From NCBI RefSeq assembly GCF_004342485.1, contig NZ_SMBU01000043.1, forward strand, positions 1 through 37,050: 37,050 bases of DNA, given 5' to 3'. The position numbers were made by a program, and so were the translations under genes. This document shows positions 24,674 through 33,345 of the stretch, piece after piece; the first letter of the stretch is position 1, and the number at the start of each line of letters is the position of its first letter. Below the pieces are notes generated by a model that was not told the origin of the DNA, searched no databases, and worked only from the letters and a program-made list of their open reading frames with translations. Source of the stretch: Roseateles saccharophilus. GTDB taxonomy: Bacteria > Pseudomonadota > Gammaproteobacteria > Burkholderiales > Burkholderiaceae_C.

Positions 24674-25875
24674 CGCAGGGCCTCCACCGCCTCGATGAGG
24701 ATGCGGCCGAAAGCCTCGGCCGCGACACGGTGACCGAATTGCACCTCGACCAGTTCGCGCGCCGCGCGTGACAGCTGCAGGCGCAGCGCAGCGTCGGCCA
24801 GCAGCTTGCATGTCGCGTCCGCCAGAGCTTCGACGCCATCGGCGCGCAGGAAATGGACACCGTCGTCGACGTCCAGCCCCTCGATGCCGATCGTCGTCGA
24901 CACCACCGGCAGGCCCATGGCCATGGCCTCGAAGGCCTTGATGCGGGTGCCCCCGCCGACGCGAAGCGGGATCACGAAGGCCTGCGCATCACGGGTGTGG
25001 TCGCGCACGTCGTCGACGAACCCGGTGAAGCTCACGCCGGGCAGGTTGCGCTGCACAAGCGACGCGGGCGGGTTCTTGCCGACGACGCGCAGCTGTGCAT
25101 CCGGGACCCGGGCGCGCACAAGCGGCCAGACCTCCTCGAGGTAGAAGCGGATGCCATCGACGTTCGCCTCCCAGTCCATCGAGCCGGTGAAGACGACCGT
25201 CGGCATGCCATCGGCGGGGGCCTGCCAGCTGAAGAAGTCGAGATCGACGCCGGTCGGGATGGCCCGGGCCGTCGTCAGGCCGTCGTTCTCCGCGAACATC
25301 TTCGCGTCGCGCTCGGACACGGCGACGACGCGGGTGAACCCGGCCAGCGCTTCACGCTCGAAGCGGCGCATCTTGGCGGCCTGCGAGGCCCACAGCCAGC
25401 GCAGCGGCGCGCTGGCAGCCGTCCTGGCATGGCGCTCGAAGATCTCGGCCTCGACGTTGTGCGTGAAGCAGACCGTCGCACCGCCCAGGCGCCGCGGCCT
25501 GAGCACCGCGGCGTGGACGAAGTCGAAGACGACGACGTCGAAGCGTTCCGCCGCCAGCACCTTCTCGACGGCCTGCAGGGCCGCGGGCGTGCGGTCGGCC
25601 ACAACGTTGATCGGCAGCGGCGACAGCAGATCGGGTGCGCGCTGCCAGCGTGGGCGTGGCCCACTCGGCGCCCAGCCGATGAAACGTTCGCACAGCCGGT
25701 CCAGCTCGGCCTGCCAGTCACGTTGCTGCTCGGGCGCGGCCGGCGACAACAGCGTGATGTCGAAACGACCACTCTCCTTGAGACCTCGCAGGATGTTGCC
25801 TGTGCGGATCTTGCCGCCGGCATCGGCCGGGAACAGGAAGACCGGCGAGACGAACGCGACGCGCAAACGGGTCAC
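24670..25875 (-). CDS. Sugar transferase, exosortase A system stp1 type (GT4-like)
   Basis: A 401-aa GT-B-fold protein resembling the stp1 family of PEP-CTERM/EpsH1 loci: VAFVSPVFLFPADAGGKIRTGNIL at the start, VCFTHNVEAEIFERHA mid-protein, VVFTGSMDWEANVDGI at the domain junction, and FVIPLRVGGGTRIKAFEAMAMGLPVVST as the donor-binding block. The start is GTG at 25875, overlapping the AlgD-like stop as GTGA. Cytoplasmic; donor unknown. Its presence together with the stp2-like gene and amidotransferase 1 is a strong marker of the exosortase A-associated EPS system. Confidence 0.9.
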   Translation of the reverse strand: MTRLRVAFVSPVFLFPADAGGKIRTGNILRGLKESGRFDITLLSPAAPEQQRDWQAELDRLCERFIGWAPSGPRPRWQRAPDLLSPLPINVVADRTPAALQAVEKVLAAERFDVVVFDFVHAAVLRPRRLGGATVCFTHNVEAEIFERHARTAASAPLRWLWASQAAKMRRFEREALAGFTRVVAVSERDAKMFAENDGLTTARAIPTGVDLDFFSWQAPADGMPTVVFTGSMDWEANVDGIRFYLEEVWPLVRARVPDAQLRVVGKNPPASLVQRNLPGVSFTGFVDDVRDHTRDAQAFVIPLRVGGGTRIKAFEAMAMGLPVVSTTIGIEGLDVDDGVHFLRADGVEALADATCKLLADAALRLQLSRAARELVEVQFGHRVAAEAFGRILIEAVEALR

Positions 25876-27188
25876 CAGCAGATGCCCTCGTACTCGGCGA
25901 AGCCGGCGTCACGCAAGTCGGCGTAACCGTTCAGGTCAATGACGCGCGCCCCCTTGGCCACCGTGATGATGCGCTGGCGGGTCTCGGCGTCGGCATGGCC
26001 GACGACGACGATCTCGGCGCGCGCCAGCGCCGCATCGGGCGTCTCCTGCAGCAGCTTGTCGAGATGGGGGATCTCGCGGTCGATGTATTCCTTGTTCTTG
26101 CCGAGCAGCCGCGCGATCTTGACGAACTTGTCGTAGATGGCCAGATCGAAGCCCTTGCCGAGCAGGCGCTCGGCAAGCACCACCAGCGGCGAGTCGCGCA
26201 GGTCGTCGGTCCCGGGCTTGAAGGCCAGGCCGAACAGGGCCACCGGCTTGCGGCCAGCGGCGGCGATAAGGTCGTAGGCGCGGCCGATGTGGGCCTCGTT
26301 GCTGTCCAGCAGCGAGCCCAGCACGGGGATGTCCACGCCGCGCTCGCGGGCGATGGTCAGGAAGCCCTTGACCTCCTTGGGCAGGCAGGAGCCGCCGAAG
26401 GCGAAGCCCGGGCGCAGATAGGCCTTGGAGATGTTGAGCTGGGTGTCGCGGCAGAACAGTTCTAGCACGTCGCGCGAATCCAGCCCGGTCTGCTTCAGGA
26501 CCGCGCCGGCCTCGTTGGCAAAGACGATCTTCAGCGCGTGGAAGACGTTACACAGGTATTTGACCGACTCTGCCACGCCGACCTCGGCGGCGACGAAGCT
26601 GCCCGGCACGCCGGCGTAGAGCCGGCGCATGACCTCCACGCCGGCCTCGTCCACGCTGCCGACGATGGTTTGCGGCGGCTTGTGGAAATCGGCCACCGAC
26701 GAGCCTTCGCGCAGAAACTCAGGGTTGAAGACCAGGGACAGCCGGTCGCCGATCCTGCGGCCGGCGGCCTTCTCCAGCAGCGGCGCGATACGCTCGCGCG
26801 TGGTGCCCGGCGCCACGGTGCTGCGGATGACCAGGGTGTGGTGGTCGTCCTTGCGCGCGATTTCTGCGCCGATCTGGCCGACGACGGCGTCCAGCGCCGT
26901 CAGGTCGGGCATGTAGTTGGGCAGCGAGGGCGTGGCCACCGAGATCAGCGACACCTCGGTGCCCTGCACGGCCGCGGCGACGTCGTTCGTGGCGGTCAGC
27001 CTGCCGGCCTTGACGGCAGCGGAGATCAGCTCCTCGATGCCTTCCTCGACGACGGGCGACTGGCCCGACGCGATCAGCTCGACCTTGAGCGGGTTGATGT
27101 CGACGCCGACGACCTCGTGGCCGAGCTCGGGCAGGCAGGCGCATGACACGGCGCCGACATAGCCCAGACCGAAAACCGAAACCTTCAT
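25872..27188 (-). CDS. algD: GDP-mannose 6-dehydrogenase (AlgD-like)
   Basis: A 438-aa nucleotide-sugar dehydrogenase. FGLGYVGAV (6-14) is the NAD-binding motif, NPEFLREGS (155-163) and the Lys210/Asn214 region bind substrate, and GFAFGGSCLPKE (261-272) holds catalytic Cys268, the same number as in Pseudomonas AlgD. The C-terminal EGICW ending is also AlgD-like. It would oxidise GDP-mannose twice to GDP-mannuronate. The UDP-glucose dehydrogenases are the alternative, but the overall pattern favours AlgD. The ATG at 27188 has AAGGA upstream; an 11-residue upstream extension is rejected. No GDP-mannose synthesis gene is seen in the window. Confidence 0.87.
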   Translation of the reverse strand: MKVSVFGLGYVGAVSCACLPELGHEVVGVDINPLKVELIASGQSPVVEEGIEELISAAVKAGRLTATNDVAAAVQGTEVSLISVATPSLPNYMPDLTALDAVVGQIGAEIARKDDHHTLVIRSTVAPGTTRERIAPLLEKAAGRRIGDRLSLVFNPEFLREGSSVADFHKPPQTIVGSVDEAGVEVMRRLYAGVPGSFVAAEVGVAESVKYLCNVFHALKIVFANEAGAVLKQTGLDSRDVLELFCRDTQLNISKAYLRPGFAFGGSCLPKEVKGFLTIARERGVDIPVLGSLLDSNEAHIGRAYDLIAAAGRKPVALFGLAFKPGTDDLRDSPLVVLAERLLGKGFDLAIYDKFVKIARLLGKNKEYIDREIPHLDKLLQETPDAALARAEIVVVGHADAETRQRIITVAKGARVIDLNGYADLRDAGFAEYEGICW

Positions 27189-27207
27189 CTTGTTGTCCTT
27201 GTCGAAA

Positions 27208-29127
27208 TCAAGCGGCGGCACGAGCCGTGGCGCTGCCCAAGCCCGCGTTGCGCAGGAAGGCGTCGAACATCAGCAGCACCCACAACGGCTGGGCGTGGTC
27301 CATCGCGCCGCGCTCGTGCTGGTCCAGCAGCCGGGCGATGGCGCTCTGGCTGAACCAGCCGGTCTGGGCCAGTGCGCCGTGCTGCAGCGCTTGGCGAGTC
27401 TGCTCGCGCAGCGGGCCGCGCAGCCAGCGTGCCAGTGGCACGGCAAAACCCATCTTGGGCCGGTAGAGCACGTCATGCGGCAGCATGGGCTCCAGCGCCT
27501 TCTTGAAGATGTACTTGCCTTCCTGGCCGCGCAGCTTCAGGTCGGAGGGCAGCGTCGCGATCCACTCCACCAGCGGATGGTCCATCAGCGGCTCGCGCAC
27601 CTCCAGGCTGTGGGCCATGCTGGCACGGTCGACCTTGGTGTTGATGTCGCCCGGCAGATAGGTGTGGATGTCCAGGTACTGGATCAGCGCCAGCGGATCG
27701 TCGGTGTTCGCGCGGCGAGCGTGATGGTGGAAGACCTCGCTGGCATGCCAGCCCTGCAGCTCACGCTTGAAGGCGTCGCTGAAGAGCTCGTTGCGCAGCG
27801 GGTCGCGCACCAGGCCCATCGTGTTGAAGTAGGCGTCGACCGAATTCCGGGCGATGGCCTGGAAGGTCGTCTTGGCACGAAACACGCGCGGCGCCCAGTC
27901 GGCCTTCGGGTAGAGCCGCGCCAGCGGGCCGAACACGCCGCGGCGCAATGCTAGCGGGAAGGCACCGCGCATGCGCTCTTCCATCATGTGCATCCTGTAG
28001 CGGCGGTAGCCGCCGAAGCTCTCGTCCCCCCCGTCACCGCTCAAAGCCACGGTCACATGCTTGCGTGCGAGCTCGCAGACGCGGTAAGTCGGGATGGCCG
28101 ACGAGTCGGCATAGGGCTCGTCGTAGAGGTGGGCCAGCAGGTCGACAAGGCCGAAGTCGTCGCTGTTGACGACCTCGACGCGATGGTTGGTGCGGTAGCG
28201 ATCCGCCACCATCTGCGCGAACTCGGTTTCGTTGAACTTGGGGTCGTCGAAGCCGATGGAACAGGTGTTCACCGGCTGGTCGTCCAGTTGGGCCATGGCC
28301 GCGACGACGGCGCTGGAGTCGACGCCACCCGACAGGAAGGCACCCAGCGGCACCTCGGCCTTGAGCCGCAGCTTGACCGACTCGGCGAGGCGGCGGCGCA
28401 GCTCCTCGGCAGCCTCTTCCTCGCCGATCTTCGCGTCCAGCGTGAACTTGACGTCCCAGTAGCGCTGCGGCTCACCCAGGGGCTGGCCGCGCTTGACGAG
28501 CAGGCGATGGCCGGGCGCGAGCTTTTGCGCGTGTCGATAGATCGTCCAGGGGTCGGGCACATAGCCCAGCGCGAAATAGGCCTCGACGGCGCGCGGGTCG
28601 ATCTCCTGGCGCAGGCCGCCATGGGCCATCAGGCTCTTGAGTTCGGAGCCGAACAGCAGCCAGCCGTCCTCGGTCAGCGCATAGTGCAGCGGCTTCACGC
28701 CCAGGCGGTCGCGGGCCATGAAGAGGCAGTCGCGGCGGCGGTCGTGGATCATGAAGGCGAACATGCCGCGCAGGTGGTGCACGCAGTCCTCGCCCCAGTG
28801 CTCCCAGGCGCGCACGATGGCCTCGGAATCGCTCTTGGTGCGGAACACGTAGCCGTGGCCACGCAGCTCGTCCATCAGCTCCAGGTAGTTGTAGACCTCG
28901 CCGTTGAAGACCAGGGCCACCGACTTGTCATCGTTGAAGATCGGCTGCTGGCCGGTCGCGATGTCGATGACCGACAAACGCCTGTGACCGAAGCCGACGC
29001 CGGGCTCGATGTGGAGGTCACCCTCGTCCGGCCCGCGATGGTGCTGGGACTCGTTCATCCGGTGCAGGCGCTCGCGCTCCGGAAGGCGCTGGCCACGGGT
29101 GTCGAACAGACCGGTGATGCCGCACAT
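27208..29127 (-). CDS. Glutamine-dependent amidotransferase 1, exosortase A system (AsnB-like)
   Basis: A 639-aa asparagine-synthetase-type enzyme. It starts MCGITGLFD, which places the Cys2 nucleophile of the glutaminase domain; RGPD (31-34) and the FNGEVYNY loop (74-81) complete it. The synthetase domain has SGGVDSS (266-272) and ALSGDGGDESFGGYRRYR. It matches the 'amidotransferase 1' long associated with exosortase A and would amidate a carboxylate, possibly a uronic acid, at the expense of glutamine and ATP. The start at 29127 is fixed by the required N-terminal cysteine; the frame continues to 29688, but that part is antisense-like sequence over the neighbouring gene. The algD-like gene follows after 19 nt. 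Confidence 0.93.
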   Translation of the reverse strand: MCGITGLFDTRGQRLPERERLHRMNESQHHRGPDEGDLHIEPGVGFGHRRLSVIDIATGQQPIFNDDKSVALVFNGEVYNYLELMDELRGHGYVFRTKSDSEAIVRAWEHWGEDCVHHLRGMFAFMIHDRRRDCLFMARDRLGVKPLHYALTEDGWLLFGSELKSLMAHGGLRQEIDPRAVEAYFALGYVPDPWTIYRHAQKLAPGHRLLVKRGQPLGEPQRYWDVKFTLDAKIGEEEAAEELRRRLAESVKLRLKAEVPLGAFLSGGVDSSAVVAAMAQLDDQPVNTCSIGFDDPKFNETEFAQMVADRYRTNHRVEVVNSDDFGLVDLLAHLYDEPYADSSAIPTYRVCELARKHVTVALSGDGGDESFGGYRRYRMHMMEERMRGAFPLALRRGVFGPLARLYPKADWAPRVFRAKTTFQAIARNSVDAYFNTMGLVRDPLRNELFSDAFKRELQGWHASEVFHHHARRANTDDPLALIQYLDIHTYLPGDINTKVDRASMAHSLEVREPLMDHPLVEWIATLPSDLKLRGQEGKYIFKKALEPMLPHDVLYRPKMGFAVPLARWLRGPLREQTRQALQHGALAQTGWFSQSAIARLLDQHERGAMDHAQPLWVLLMFDAFLRNAGLGSATARAAA

Positions 29128-29162
29128 GGGTTGGACCTGGTTCAGCCAATCATTGGGAAGGT

Positions 29163-29179
29163 CGCGCCTCTCGGGCGCG
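29163..29179. repeat. Hairpin in the longest gap of the leftward operon
   Basis: CGCGCC (29163-29168) pairs with GGCGCG (29174-29179) around a 5-nt loop, within the 127-bp gap (29128-29254) between the stp2-like gene and amidotransferase 1. This is the only gap above 20 bp in the leftward run, so it is the best place for an internal promoter or processing site. No convincing -35/-10 pair was found. A small palindrome CCAAT-C-ATTGG (29146-29156) lies next to it. Significance uncertain. Confidence 0.3.
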
Positions 29180-29254
29180 GTTAAAGGCGGATTCTTACCG
29201 AGCTTGGTGACGCTGCCCGGGCTTCGCAGCCGTTGGCGTGATCTCAGGCACGGC

Positions 29255-30406
29255 CTATCCCCCTGACCGGGGGAGCGCGCCGGCATACAAACGGCCATAG
29301 GCCGCGACCATGCCGTCCAAACTGAACTGCCCGCGCACCCGGGCGAGCGAGGCCGCACCCATGCGCTGGCGCAGGACCGGATCGGTGACGAGACGCGCCA
29401 AGGCAATGGCCATTTCCTTGCTGTCCCGGGCGGGCACGAGCAGGCCGTTGACGCCCTCTTCCACCAGTTCCGGGTTGCCGCCCACGTCGGTCGCCACCGG
29501 CGCGCAGCCGCAGGCCATGGCTTCCAGCAGCGTATTGCTGATGCCCTCGGCCTGTGACGGCAGCGCAAAGATGTCGAACTGCGACAGCAGCCGCGCGACG
29601 TCACCGCGGTCGCCAGGCAGCCAGGCCTGCTCAGCGGCCCCGGCCTGAGCCAGCCGTTCCAGCGCGGCTTCCAGCAGCGGGCCGCCACCCAGCATGACCA
29701 GGCGCAGCCGCGGCCAGTCGGCCGGGCACAGCTCGCGCAGACGCAGGAAGGCGTCGACGAGGTTGAGCGGATCCTTCACGGCCTGCATACGCCCCACCGC
29801 GCCGACGACGAGATGCTCACCGCGGCGAAAGGGCCAATCCGCCGGCGGCACCTCCGACGGCGCGAAACACCGGGTGTCGACGCCATTGCAGATGCGCAGC
29901 ACCCGCTCGCGGGCGAAGCCGACCGGACCGGTCAGATAGCTCTCGATGGCCTTGGACAGCGCCACGAAGCGATGCGTGCCGGCGCCATAGACGCGCCGCA
30001 GGCGTTGATTGGCACGGCTGACGCCGCCCAGGTCGTTGGTGTCCCAGCCATGCTCGCTGTGCACGCGCAGAGGCACCCGCGCGGCCCAGGCCGGCAGCTG
30101 GAATTCCATCGCGCCGAGATTGCGTGTGTGCACGACGGCCGGGCGCAGCTCGCGCAGCAGCCGGTACACGCGCGGGTAGAGCCAAAGCCCCTGGCCGGGC
30201 GACTTGTGCAGCGAGATGAACTGCGTTCCCGGCGCCTTCACGCGCTCCTTGAACGCGGTGATTTCGGTGACCGCGACCACCGCATGCCGGAAAGCCGGCA
30301 GGTGGTTGATGATATTGACGACGCCGTTCTCCAGCCCGCCGGTGTCGAAGCGGTGCAGCAGGTGAACGACCAGGGGGCGATGAAACGCCGCCACCTCATT
30401 GAGCAT
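29255..30406 (-). CDS. Sugar transferase, exosortase A system stp2 type (GT4)
   Basis: A 383-aa GT4 enzyme resembling the stp2 family: VVHLLHRFDTGGLENGVVNI (13-32), VVHTRNLGAMEFQLPA, RVHSEHGWD, CNGVDT, and the donor block PSQAEGISNTLLEAMACGCAPVATDVGG with its EX7E motif. It would act in the cytoplasm on the lipid-linked glycan. The ATG at 30406 is chosen because GGAGG lies 5 nt upstream; a GTG two codons earlier (30412) would overlap that ribosome-binding site. The start overlaps the 3' end of the GT-C gene by 11 nt. Confidence 0.9.
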   Translation of the reverse strand: MLNEVAAFHRPLVVHLLHRFDTGGLENGVVNIINHLPAFRHAVVAVTEITAFKERVKAPGTQFISLHKSPGQGLWLYPRVYRLLRELRPAVVHTRNLGAMEFQLPAWAARVPLRVHSEHGWDTNDLGGVSRANQRLRRVYGAGTHRFVALSKAIESYLTGPVGFARERVLRICNGVDTRCFAPSEVPPADWPFRRGEHLVVGAVGRMQAVKDPLNLVDAFLRLRELCPADWPRLRLVMLGGGPLLEAALERLAQAGAAEQAWLPGDRGDVARLLSQFDIFALPSQAEGISNTLLEAMACGCAPVATDVGGNPELVEEGVNGLLVPARDSKEMAIALARLVTDPVLRQRMGAASLARVRGQFSLDGMVAAYGRLYAGALPRSGG

Positions 30407-32204
30407 CGACACCTCCAGGCAGGCAGACTGCCAGTGGCCGCCATACGCTGAGTTCTATAGGCCAACCGGGCCGATCGTGTCGCGCGGACTGCGGCGGGGA
30501 GAAAGAGAAGCTCGCCACGCGTTCGTGACAACGCTGGCCCAAGCGCTTGTTCAGCATCGCGTCCCAGCCCCGGATGCGCCTGGACGCGTCCACCGACGTG
30601 ATGAGCCAAGTCTGACGCCATTGCTCAATGCTGACGCGGGACAGCACAATGCCGGCCGCTGCGCTCGAGCCTGGATAGTTGCCGAGCAGCCAGGCCACGC
30701 CGACGGGTTGGCCGGCGAGCACGTCCACGATGCCCGGAAGGCCACCCGTGAACTCGATCATGGGCTGACCAGGCTTGAAGCCGGCAAGCTTCAGCGTGTC
30801 GGCGAGTTGATTCAATGCGCCAGCTGTCCGGGTATCCGTCAGAAGGGCCCGATAACGCGCGTTGTCGGACAGCGGCACGCGGGCCTCGAGCAGGGAGCCA
30901 TGCAGTCGATAGGTCTGCTGCGCATACAGCCAAGGCCAGGTCATCGGCGCCAGCACGGGCAGCGACAGCAGCAGCGCACCCAGCGCCAGCGCACCTTCGC
31001 CGATGTGGCCCCAGCCACGCAGAACCCACAGGCCACAAAGCAGGCCACACAGCGGAAAGGCGGCAGCCATCAGGGAGTGGTCGGCCAGCGGCATATTCGT
31101 GCCGAAGGAATAGGCCAACGGCAGCCCGAAAACGAGGCCACACACCACGGCACAGGGCAGCAGGCGCGGCCGTACGCGGCCGTGGGCCAACTGCAGCACA
31201 AGGCTGCACGATGCAAACGCGACGACCAGCAGCCAGCCCCCTCTGACCTCGGTGGTCACCAGCATCCACACGCCAAGGGCGGCCATCGTGAAAAGCATCA
31301 GGCCAGCAGCCGCATGCACGGCGGCACGCCGTAACAGCATGACCTGCGCGCCAATGGCCACGGCCATGGCGGCCAGCAGGGGCAAGGGCGCCTCCCGCTG
31401 CCACGACCACAGCACCGCCCGCAGGGACAACAGCGGATCCCGTGCTTCCATGGCACGCTGAAAGGCCAACCCGTCCATCACGGTCTGCCACCAGGCAGGA
31501 TCACGCCAAGTGACGTAGCCCAGGTTGAGCCCGACACCCAGCGCGGCCGTTCCCGCCAGCGTCCAGAAACTTCGCCATGACCAATCCCGGTGATGCAGCA
31601 GCAGCATCGCGCAGTGCAGCGCCAACAGCAGAACGGCCGTGGTGATCTTGCAGAACACGGTCATGCCAAGCACCAGGCCATACAGCAGGCCCAGCAATGC
31701 ACGGCGCCCGGCCCGCCTCAGCCATGCCAACAACAGAGCGCTTGCGAGAGCGCAGCCGAAGAAGGCCATGGTGTTGTAGGACGGGCCTCGCAAGGTCCAC
31801 ATATAGGCATAGTGGGTCAGCCCCAGCAGCGCCGCCAACCAGGCAAACCGCCGCTCAGGGATCTCGATGCCCGGGCACTGCCAGCGCACATAGGCGGCCA
31901 GCTGCACGAACATCGTCGCACTGGATGCCGCGATCAGTGCCGCACCGGCGATGCGCATCAGGTCGATGCGCTCTCGCAGCAGCCAGAACAGACCGTCGAG
32001 GTAGGCTGCAAAGAACGAGAACTGGAAGTCGAACTGCTGCCAGTAACGCAACTGCAACCAATAGAAGGCTTCGTCGGTCAGCTCGATGCCACGCCCGGCG
32101 GTCAGCACGACCGAGAGCATGGACCACCCGCCCACCAGAGCAACGCCCCCCCAGGCCAGGAGCGCCCCGTCAAGCCGGCCTGTGCAGGCCCCAATCCGCT
32201 TCAA
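30396..32204 (-). CDS. GT-C-type integral membrane glycosyltransferase (PMT/ArnT-like)
   Basis: A membrane protein of about 602 aa with some 10-12 hydrophobic helices in the first 480 residues and a soluble C-terminal part of about 120 residues. Just after the first helix, GIELTDEAFYWLQLRYW (39-55) carries the acidic D44-E45 pair typical of the first periplasmic loop of polyprenyl-phosphate-dependent GT-C enzymes; RGPSYNTMAF is another recognisable loop. It would use a polyprenyl-phosphate sugar at the periplasmic face. The proposed TTG start at 32204 overlaps the wecE stop as TTGA, but no good ribosome-binding site is seen, so a later start is possible. The neighbouring GtrB-like and GtrA genes support a side-branch transferase. 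Confidence 0.75.
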   Translation of the reverse strand: MKRIGACTGRLDGALLAWGGVALVGGWSMLSVVLTAGRGIELTDEAFYWLQLRYWQQFDFQFSFFAAYLDGLFWLLRERIDLMRIAGAALIAASSATMFVQLAAYVRWQCPGIEIPERRFAWLAALLGLTHYAYMWTLRGPSYNTMAFFGCALASALLLAWLRRAGRRALLGLLYGLVLGMTVFCKITTAVLLLALHCAMLLLHHRDWSWRSFWTLAGTAALGVGLNLGYVTWRDPAWWQTVMDGLAFQRAMEARDPLLSLRAVLWSWQREAPLPLLAAMAVAIGAQVMLLRRAAVHAAAGLMLFTMAALGVWMLVTTEVRGGWLLVVAFASCSLVLQLAHGRVRPRLLPCAVVCGLVFGLPLAYSFGTNMPLADHSLMAAAFPLCGLLCGLWVLRGWGHIGEGALALGALLLSLPVLAPMTWPWLYAQQTYRLHGSLLEARVPLSDNARYRALLTDTRTAGALNQLADTLKLAGFKPGQPMIEFTGGLPGIVDVLAGQPVGVAWLLGNYPGSSAAAGIVLSRVSIEQWRQTWLITSVDASRRIRGWDAMLNKRLGQRCHERVASFSFSPPQSARHDRPGWPIELSVWRPLAVCLPGGVDAQ

Positions 32205-33334
32205 TCCTGGGCCCCGAGCGCCACGCGCAGCGCGCGCAAGACATCGCGCTGCTTGTCCTCCATGCCCACCCACAACGGCAAGCGCAGCAGGCGGTCGCTC
32301 GTATTGTTCGTGACCGGCAGTTCGCCGTGAGCACGCGCATAGCGTTTGCCGGCCGGCGCGCTGTGCAGCGGGATGTAATGGAACACCGACTGCACGCCCT
32401 GCTCCTTCAGGCTGGCGATGACGGCCGTGCGGCGTGACAGATCCGGCAGCAGGATGTAATACATGTGCGCGTTGTGCTGGCAGTGCTCCGGCACGATGGG
32501 GCGGCGCAGCAAGCCTTCCGCCTCGAAGGAGGACAGCGCCTGATGGTAGACATCCCACATCAGCAGGCGGCGCCGATTGATGGCATCGGCCTCCTCGAAC
32601 TGCGCGACCAGGAAGGCCGCCACGATCTCACCCGGTAGATAGGACGAGCCCACGTCGACCCAGGTGTACTTGTCCACCTGGCCGCGGAAGAACTGGCTGC
32701 GGTTGGTGCCCTTCTCGCGGATGATTTCCGCGCGCTCGGCCAGCCGCGGTGCATTGACCAGCAAGGCACCACCCTCGCCCGCAATGATGTTTTTCGTTTC
32801 GTGGAAGCTCAGCGCAGCCAGTTCGCCCATCGAGCCCAGGGGCCGACGGCGATAGCTCGAACCCAGGCCTTGCGCGGCGTCCTCGATGACCAGCAGATTG
32901 TGACGGCGCGCAATCTCGAGGATGGCATCCATCTCGCAGGACACGCCGGCGTAGTGCACGGGCACGATGGCACGGGTCTTGGGCGTGATGGCGGCCTCGA
33001 TGAGGCGCTCGTCCAGGTTCAACGTGTCGGGACGGATGTCCACGAACACGGGCACGGCGCCGCGCAGCACGAAGGCGTTGGCCGTCGACACGAAGGTGAA
33101 CGAGGGCATGATGACCTCGTCGCCCGGCTCCAGGTCGGTCAGCAGCGCGGCCATCTCGAGGCCGGCAGTGCAGGAATGGGTCAGCAGGGCCTTCTGGCAG
33201 CCGACTGTCTTTTCCAACCAGTGATGGCACTGCTTGGTGAACCCACCATCACCGGCGAGATGACCTTTGGCATGAGCCTGGGCGATGTTCCAGAGCTCTT
33301 TGCCGGTCATATAGGGCTTGTTGAAAGGAATCAT
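32201..33334 (-). CDS. wecE: dTDP-4-amino-4,6-dideoxygalactose transaminase WecE
   Basis: A 377-aa PLP aminotransferase very close to Escherichia coli WecE (RffA): MIPFNKPYMTGKEL, DGGFTKQCHHWLEK, IMPSFTFVSTANAFVLRGA, VPVHYAGVSCEMD, D152 in IEDAAQG and K181 in SFHETKN, and the signature IREKGTNRSQFFRGQVDKY. It converts dTDP-4-keto-6-deoxyglucose to dTDP-4-amino-4,6-dideoxygalactose (Fuc4N). The start at 33334 has TTAGGAG about 9 nt upstream; the 39-residue upstream extension is rejected. RmlA and RmlB, which make its substrate, are not in the window. The WecD-like acetyltransferase two genes upstream gives the next step. Confidence 0.94.
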   Translation of the reverse strand: MIPFNKPYMTGKELWNIAQAHAKGHLAGDGGFTKQCHHWLEKTVGCQKALLTHSCTAGLEMAALLTDLEPGDEVIMPSFTFVSTANAFVLRGAVPVFVDIRPDTLNLDERLIEAAITPKTRAIVPVHYAGVSCEMDAILEIARRHNLLVIEDAAQGLGSSYRRRPLGSMGELAALSFHETKNIIAGEGGALLVNAPRLAERAEIIREKGTNRSQFFRGQVDKYTWVDVGSSYLPGEIVAAFLVAQFEEADAINRRRLLMWDVYHQALSSFEAEGLLRRPIVPEHCQHNAHMYYILLPDLSRRTAVIASLKEQGVQSVFHYIPLHSAPAGKRYARAHGELPVTNNTSDRLLRLPLWVGMEDKQRDVLRALRVALGAQD

Positions 33335-33345
33335 GGCCAGAACTC

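Noticed and set aside
29146-29156. CCAAT-C-ATTGG palindrome as a regulator site
   Set aside because: Only 5-bp arms, a single copy, and no promoter next to it; not enough to call an operator.
29128-29688. N-terminal extension of the amidotransferase 1 frame
   Set aside because: The enzyme needs Cys2 after the initiator Met at 29127; the extension overlaps the stp2-like gene on the same strand in another frame and is Arg- and Ser-rich.
32205-32558. 118-residue upstream extension of the GT-C gene
   Set aside because: It overlaps wecE coding sequence and reads as Arg-, Ala- and Gly-rich nonsense; the membrane helices begin only after the TTG at 32204.
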